DNA from: Marinobacter sp. THAF197a
GTDB lineage: Bacteria > Pseudomonadota > Gammaproteobacteria > Pseudomonadales > Oleiphilaceae
NCBI RefSeq assembly: GCF_009363275.1
Contig: NZ_CP045324.1
Location: 3,844,001-3,908,000 of the forward strand
Reading direction: 5' to 3'
Length of the DNA stretch: 64,000 nt
The notes beneath the pieces were generated by a model. That model worked only from the letters and a program-made list of their open reading frames with translations. It searched no databases and had not been told where the DNA came from. The position numbers and the translations under genes were made by a program. Below, in pieces: positions 60,147 through 64,000 of the stretch (positions within the stretch are counted from its first letter, which is position 1; each line of letters opens with the position of its first letter).

Positions 60147-62198
60147 TTGAGCCTTAAACGCCAACTGTTTCTCGCCAGCCTGCTGATGCTGCTGATCCCC
60201 TGGGCCGGGCTGAAGTTTGTGCTGGAACTGGATGACGCCCTGCGCCAACAGGCCCTGCAACAGCTCCAGGAGCGGGGCCAGCGGATGGCAAACCTGGCCG
60301 GCGACCTGCTGCTGGGGCAACCCACCATCGCCACCCCGAACGCGCTCTACGCCAGCCCGGCAGAAACACCGATCAAACCCGACGGCCATGCCGACGACTG
60401 GCCCGGTTACGATGAGCCCGATCACCTGCAGCCCTGGCAATCGGCTGAGCCCCTGCCCGTGCCCGGCGCACCCCATCTGCGATGGCAGGCCGCCAGTGAT
60501 GGCCGACACCTGTTCCTGCTGGTCCAGATGCAGAACCAGGCCATGCAACTGTTTCAGCAGAACCGGCCTGACCAACCCCACGATCGCTTTGAGCTGGTGC
60601 TGCAACCGCCGGTCACCGACCTGCAACAGCCGGTGCCACGGCAACGCTGGACACTACGAACCTCAGCACCGGGCAGCGTGAATGCCATTCGGGAAGATCG
60701 CCAGCAAACTCCGGATTATCGGGTTCAGGGTGCCTGGCGGGATCGGGGGGCTGGCTGGCAGCTGGAGCTGCAGATGCCGCAGCCTGCGCGGGGCAGCTTG
60801 CTGGGCTTCCAGGTGACCCAGGGAGGCCAGGAGTCGTCAGTACCCGGCACCGGTACTGAGCCACCACCCCCACTGGTGCAACGAATCCCGGAGCTGGAAC
60901 GGGCCTTGGCGGACCAGCTCGGTGACGGCCAGCAAGTCACCGTGGTTGAGCCGGCGGGTTGGATAGTTGCCCATCACCGGCATCCGGCCACGGGCCAAGG
61001 CCCGGATTTTGATGACCTGTCCCCCGTGCAAGTGCTTGAGAAAATCACACTGAACGCTTTGCGAGCGCTGATTCAGCTCTACCAGCCAGAGCCGACACCG
61101 CTGGCAGAAACGGGCCATCGGCTGATCACCGGTGGTCTGCCAGACAACCATCTGGTCGGGCGAAATGACGGCTCGGTCTGGCTGGCCACCGAGCATGATC
61201 TGTTTGGCGGTCGCTCGCTGGTACTGGAACAATCCCTCGACCAACTGCTCACCGTCTCCGGCTCGGCCCTTGGCAGTGTCCTGGCCCGCAGCCTTCTGAT
61301 CATTCTCGCGCTAACCCTGGTATTGCTGGGTTACGCCAGTTGGCTGTCCTGGCGAATTGCCCGCCTGCAGCGCCTGGTCAGCGCCAGTGTGGACGAAGAT
61401 GGCCGGATTCTCAGCCAGGTGCCCTCGGCCAGAACCCGGGATGAACTGGGGCAACTGCAACAGCATTTCAGCCAGATGGTGGAACGGCTGCAGAGTTACA
61501 ACCACTATCTGGAGAGTTTCTCCCGCCGTCTGTCCCATGAGCTGAAAACCCCCGTGGCGGTGGTCAGATCGTCCCTCGAGAACCTCGCTCATAACAGCTC
61601 CGAGCAGGAACGGCAGCAATACCTGGAACGGGCCGCCGGGGCCACCGAGCGGCTGCGCAGGATACTGAACAGCATGAGCGAAGCGGCGCGGCTGGAACAA
61701 AGCTTCGACCAGGCCGACAAAGAACGGTTCGACCTGTCCGAGGTGGTCGCGCAAGCCACCGCGGCGTACCAGCAGCTGGATGCCGACCACCAGATCCGTT
61801 ACCAAACGCCCGATGCTGAATGTCCGCTACTGGGCTCACCGGAAATGCTGGTGCAAATGCTCGACAAGCTTGTGGATAACGCCCGGGATTTTACCCCCGA
61901 AGGCGGCACCATAGAGGTCAGCCTGCAACGCCATTCGGACCATTACCAACTGAGTGTTTTCAACGAAGGCTCACAATTGCCAGAACAGGCCGGTGTGGAC
62001 ATTTTTGGTGCCTTTGTCTCCCAGCGCCAGGGTCAGAGCGAGGGGCACCTGGGGCAGGGATTGCTGATCGTACGTCTTATTGCCGACTACCATGGTGGCC
62101 ATGTGGAGGCCCGAAACACCCGCCAAAGTGGCATTGACGGGGTGAGCTTCCGGGTTATCATCCCGGTATACCGCCCGGAAACAGGATCAACATTGTGA
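60147..62198 (+). CDS. pdsS: Histidine kinase of the dedicated sortase system
   Basis: 683 residues. Membrane helix about 5-25, a large periplasmic sensor (about 26-370), second helix about 378-400, HAMP-like linker, HisKA with FSRRLSHELKTPVAVVRS, and HATPase ending in GQGLLIVRLI. The catalytic-half G boxes are shorter than usual (EGHLGQGL), as in this group. The periplasmic part starts with KPDGHADDWPGYDEP, a CBM9-like (carbohydrate-binding) opening. TTG start at 60147, GTGAGGT upstream, two bases after pdsR. Its stop overlaps the DUF3422 start. Confidence 0.9.
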   Translation: MSLKRQLFLASLLMLLIPWAGLKFVLELDDALRQQALQQLQERGQRMANLAGDLLLGQPTIATPNALYASPAETPIKPDGHADDWPGYDEPDHLQPWQSAEPLPVPGAPHLRWQAASDGRHLFLLVQMQNQAMQLFQQNRPDQPHDRFELVLQPPVTDLQQPVPRQRWTLRTSAPGSVNAIREDRQQTPDYRVQGAWRDRGAGWQLELQMPQPARGSLLGFQVTQGGQESSVPGTGTEPPPPLVQRIPELERALADQLGDGQQVTVVEPAGWIVAHHRHPATGQGPDFDDLSPVQVLEKITLNALRALIQLYQPEPTPLAETGHRLITGGLPDNHLVGRNDGSVWLATEHDLFGGRSLVLEQSLDQLLTVSGSALGSVLARSLLIILALTLVLLGYASWLSWRIARLQRLVSASVDEDGRILSQVPSARTRDELGQLQQHFSQMVERLQSYNHYLESFSRRLSHELKTPVAVVRSSLENLAHNSSEQERQQYLERAAGATERLRRILNSMSEAARLEQSFDQADKERFDLSEVVAQATAAYQQLDADHQIRYQTPDAECPLLGSPEMLVQMLDKLVDNARDFTPEGGTIEVSLQRHSDHYQLSVFNEGSQLPEQAGVDIFGAFVSQRQGQSEGHLGQGLLIVRLIADYHGGHVEARNTRQSGIDGVSFRVIIPVYRPETGSTL

Positions 62199-63502
62199 GT
62201 GCCGAAACGTCATCCCTGGATTTTCACCCCTTACGGGCAGATCTTTACCAGGAACTGCATTCGCGCCCCTTCCAGGTGATTCCCTCCACCGCCCGGGTGA
62301 CCCACATTGCCGTGCTGGTCACCCCGGAGCAGCGCCGAACACAATTCGCGCATCTGCAGCGCCTGCACCGACTGCTGGGCGAGCCCTGGCCGGAACAGGA
62401 AGTCAGTTGCTATGAGCACAATTTCGGCAAGCTGCGAGTCCGACGTGAAGTGCATATGGAGTTTGCCTCTTACACCTTCACCAACCTGGACGTTTCCAGT
62501 GCCGACCCGTTTGCCGAGACCGGCATCAGCTCATTACCTGAGGGTTGGCTGGAACAGCTGGACGGCACCATTGTTGGCGCCTTTCACATTGAAGTGCGCC
62601 CGTCAGAAGAGGACGCCCGCAGCGAACTGGCGTTCATGCGCAAGTATTTTGAAGGTATGCGCCTGATTGGTAGCAGCCCACAGGAAGGCGCTGCCCGGGT
62701 GTTGGGCTCGTTCCAGTTGCACAGCGACCATTTCGGCCGGTTCATGGTACTCAATCACAAGATGTCCAATAGCCAGCTGGGCCGACTGGTACAACGCCTG
62801 ATGGAGATTGAAACCTACCGTTTGATGTCTTTGCTGGCGCTGCCACTGGCCAGGGAAATGACGCCCAGTCTGAACGACATGGACCACAAACTGGCCACCA
62901 TCACCCAGTCCCTGGCGGATAACGAATCCCTGGACGAACAACAGATACTGGCCGAATTGACCCACATTGCCGCCCGGATCGAAGCCTACCGGGCCCATTC
63001 CACCTTCCGCTTTGCCGCCACCCGGGCCTACCACGAACTGGTACTGACCCGGTTGGAAGAACTGCGGGAAGACGAAGTCTCCGGCCACCTGACCATCAGC
63101 GAATTCATGACCCGCCGGCTGACACCTGCCGTGAAAACCTGCGAAGCCGTGGGAGAACGCCTTGAAGACCTGTCCCGCCGGGTGGACCGCGCCTCCGACA
63201 TGATGCGTACCCGGGTGGAACTGGCGATCCAGAGCCAGAACCAGCAGTTGCTGAGTTCCATGGACCGCCGTTCCCGCATTCAATTAATGATGCAGCACAC
63301 GGTAGAAGGTTTCTCGGTGGTGGCGATCTCCTACTACCTGATCAGCCTACTGAAGCTCGGCCTGGACGTGCTGCAGGACAGCGGCCTGGCGTTCAATAAA
63401 TCCCTGGTACTGGGCGTGGCCATCCCGGTGATCATGGTGCTGGTGTTCCTGGGCATCCGGACCATCCACCACCGGTTTATCCGCATGGCCCGCCGGCAAT
63501 AG
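62195..63502 (+). CDS. DUF3422 family membrane protein
   Basis: 435 residues, function unknown. N-terminal HPLRADLYQELHSRPFQ is the family hallmark, with AVLVTPEQRR and HNFGKLRVRREVHMEFASYTF soon after. The middle is helical, coiled-coil-like (about 230-365). Two C-terminal membrane helices lie at about 372-425. GTG start within the GTGA overlap with pdsS, so it is coupled to the sortase signalling operon. The family occurs widely in proteobacteria outside sortase loci, so the link may be local. Confidence 0.9.
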   Translation: MSAETSSLDFHPLRADLYQELHSRPFQVIPSTARVTHIAVLVTPEQRRTQFAHLQRLHRLLGEPWPEQEVSCYEHNFGKLRVRREVHMEFASYTFTNLDVSSADPFAETGISSLPEGWLEQLDGTIVGAFHIEVRPSEEDARSELAFMRKYFEGMRLIGSSPQEGAARVLGSFQLHSDHFGRFMVLNHKMSNSQLGRLVQRLMEIETYRLMSLLALPLAREMTPSLNDMDHKLATITQSLADNESLDEQQILAELTHIAARIEAYRAHSTFRFAATRAYHELVLTRLEELREDEVSGHLTISEFMTRRLTPAVKTCEAVGERLEDLSRRVDRASDMMRTRVELAIQSQNQQLLSSMDRRSRIQLMMQHTVEGFSVVAISYYLISLLKLGLDVLQDSGLAFNKSLVLGVAIPVIMVLVFLGIRTIHHRFIRMARRQ

Positions 63503-63508
63503 CCGGCG
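63491..63508. terminator. Small hairpin overlapping the DUF3422 stop
   Basis: CGCCGGC-AATA-GCCGGCG, 7-bp stem; the loop and second arm include the stop codon (63500-63502) and the hairpin ends at the base before the DUF815 stop. No T-run. A weak bidirectional terminator at most. Confidence 0.4.
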
Positions 63509-64000
63509 TCAGCGGAATCTGGGGTCACCGGCAAACTGCCGGTAGAACTGCTGGGCTGTGCGGCCGTTGCGGACGCCTTTGCCGGTGGCAAACCGGACGG
63601 CCTCCTGGTGCAGTTGCGAGCGGTCTGCCACCTCCGGAAACAGCGCGTCCACCGCCTGCAGATAGATATCCTGGGAAAACGGATAGAACGACAGCTGCAA
63701 CCCGAACCGGTCTGCCAGTGAGACCTGTTCTTCAATGGCTTCCGCCGGGTGCAGCTCGCCGTCGCGCACCTCGCTTTTCAGGTTGTCATTCATAAACTCT
63801 GGCATCAGGTGCCGGCGGTTGGAGGTGGCATACACCCGCACGTTCTCCGGGGGCAGCTCCAGCGATCCCTCCAGCACGCTCTTCAGCGCCTTATAGCCGG
63901 TTTCCCCCACATCAAACGACAGGTCATCACAGAAGATCACAAAGCGGTACGGCAGCTCGCAGATGTCGTCGACAATCTCCGGCAGGTTGACCAGATCATC
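63509..64000 (-). CDS. DUF815 family AAA-type ATPase (C-terminal part; runs off the right edge)
   Basis: Only the last 163 codons are inside the window. Reading continues in frame to base 64000 (DDLVNLPEIVDD, then ICELPYRFVIFCDDLSF), so the GTG at 63940 is internal. The segment has the Walker B FCDDLSFD, ATSNRRHLMPE (sensor 1), and SLADRFGLQLSFYPFSQDIYL with an arginine finger candidate, all typical of DUF815 ATP-binding proteins of unknown role. The Walker A should lie right of the window. Convergent with the DUF3422 gene, 6 bp between stops. Confidence 0.9.
   Translation of the reverse strand, partial: DDLVNLPEIVDDICELPYRFVIFCDDLSFDVGETGYKALKSVLEGSLELPPENVRVYATSNRRHLMPEFMNDNLKSEVRDGELHPAEAIEEQVSLADRFGLQLSFYPFSQDIYLQAVDALFPEVADRSQLHQEAVRFATGKGVRNGRTAQQFYRQFAGDPRFR

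Noticed and set aside
1..64000. tRNA, rRNA, CRISPR, phage or insertion-sequence features
   Set aside because: No cloverleaf-like segment, regularly spaced repeat, integrase or transposase was seen on reading both strands; a scan with a tRNA finder would settle the first point.

Overview
The window looks like chromosome of a marine gammaproteobacterium, most probably Marinobacter or a close relative. This is inferred from recognisable protein families, GC-rich coding sequence, and a 'marine proteobacterial' sortase cassette; no rRNA marker is present. About 51 protein genes are packed tightly, with many 1 to 4 bp overlaps, and no gene-free stretch exceeds 300 bp (the longest is 54258-54552, 295 bp). 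I saw no tRNA or rRNA genes, CRISPR arrays, insertion sequences or prophage.

Layout. 1-1532: the 3' end of an arsenic operon (arsH, acr3). 1667-4780: uppP and uvrD, convergent on a long perfect inverted repeat. 5035-8305: a probable operon of a chemoreceptor, a porin and a small phosphate-binding-like periplasmic protein. 8371-11028: succinate-semialdehyde dehydrogenase divergent from an acetylpolyamine-amidohydrolase-like deacetylase. 11030-18871: thiI, ppnN, a cytochrome c, a 3-hydroxyisobutyryl-CoA-hydrolase-like protein, an ankyrin lipoprotein, tmcA and a DUF2237 gene. A second copy of the inverted repeat (18909-19007) precedes a UvrD-like helicase. 21551-30629: an OmpA/TSP3 protein, a METTL25-like methyltransferase head-to-head with lasT, dadA-ppk2, tatD with an HD-GYP phosphodiesterase, and a Na/Pi cotransporter.

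From about 27.7 kb to 51 kb the window is dominated by signalling genes. There are two diguanylate cyclases, two HD-GYP phosphodiesterases, three histidine kinases (one hybrid), several receiver proteins and a chemoreceptor, interrupted by lysO, DUF2288 and acnA. The most coherent unit is a divergent locus (35334-42532). Its leftward operon encodes Hpt-REC-REC-GGDEF, REC-HDOD and a stand-alone REC; its rightward operon encodes two sensor kinases. Another notable pair is a Tat-like lipoprotein solute-binding protein translationally coupled to a diguanylate cyclase that itself carries a PhnD-type periplasmic sensor.

51301-64000 holds a zinc-finger/membrane/TPR-like protein, a rhomboid protease, an OmpA-domain protein with no export signal, MAPEG and GlsB-like membrane proteins and a PlsC-like acyltransferase. 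It ends with a dedicated Gram-negative sortase system: class-GN-type sortase and VIT/VWA target leftward, dedicated response regulator and histidine kinase rightward, the latter coupled to a DUF3422 gene. The last gene, a DUF815 ATPase, runs off the right edge.

Start codons were chosen by Shine-Dalgarno spacing, homology and gene overlap, so several proposed starts lie inside the longest open frame.
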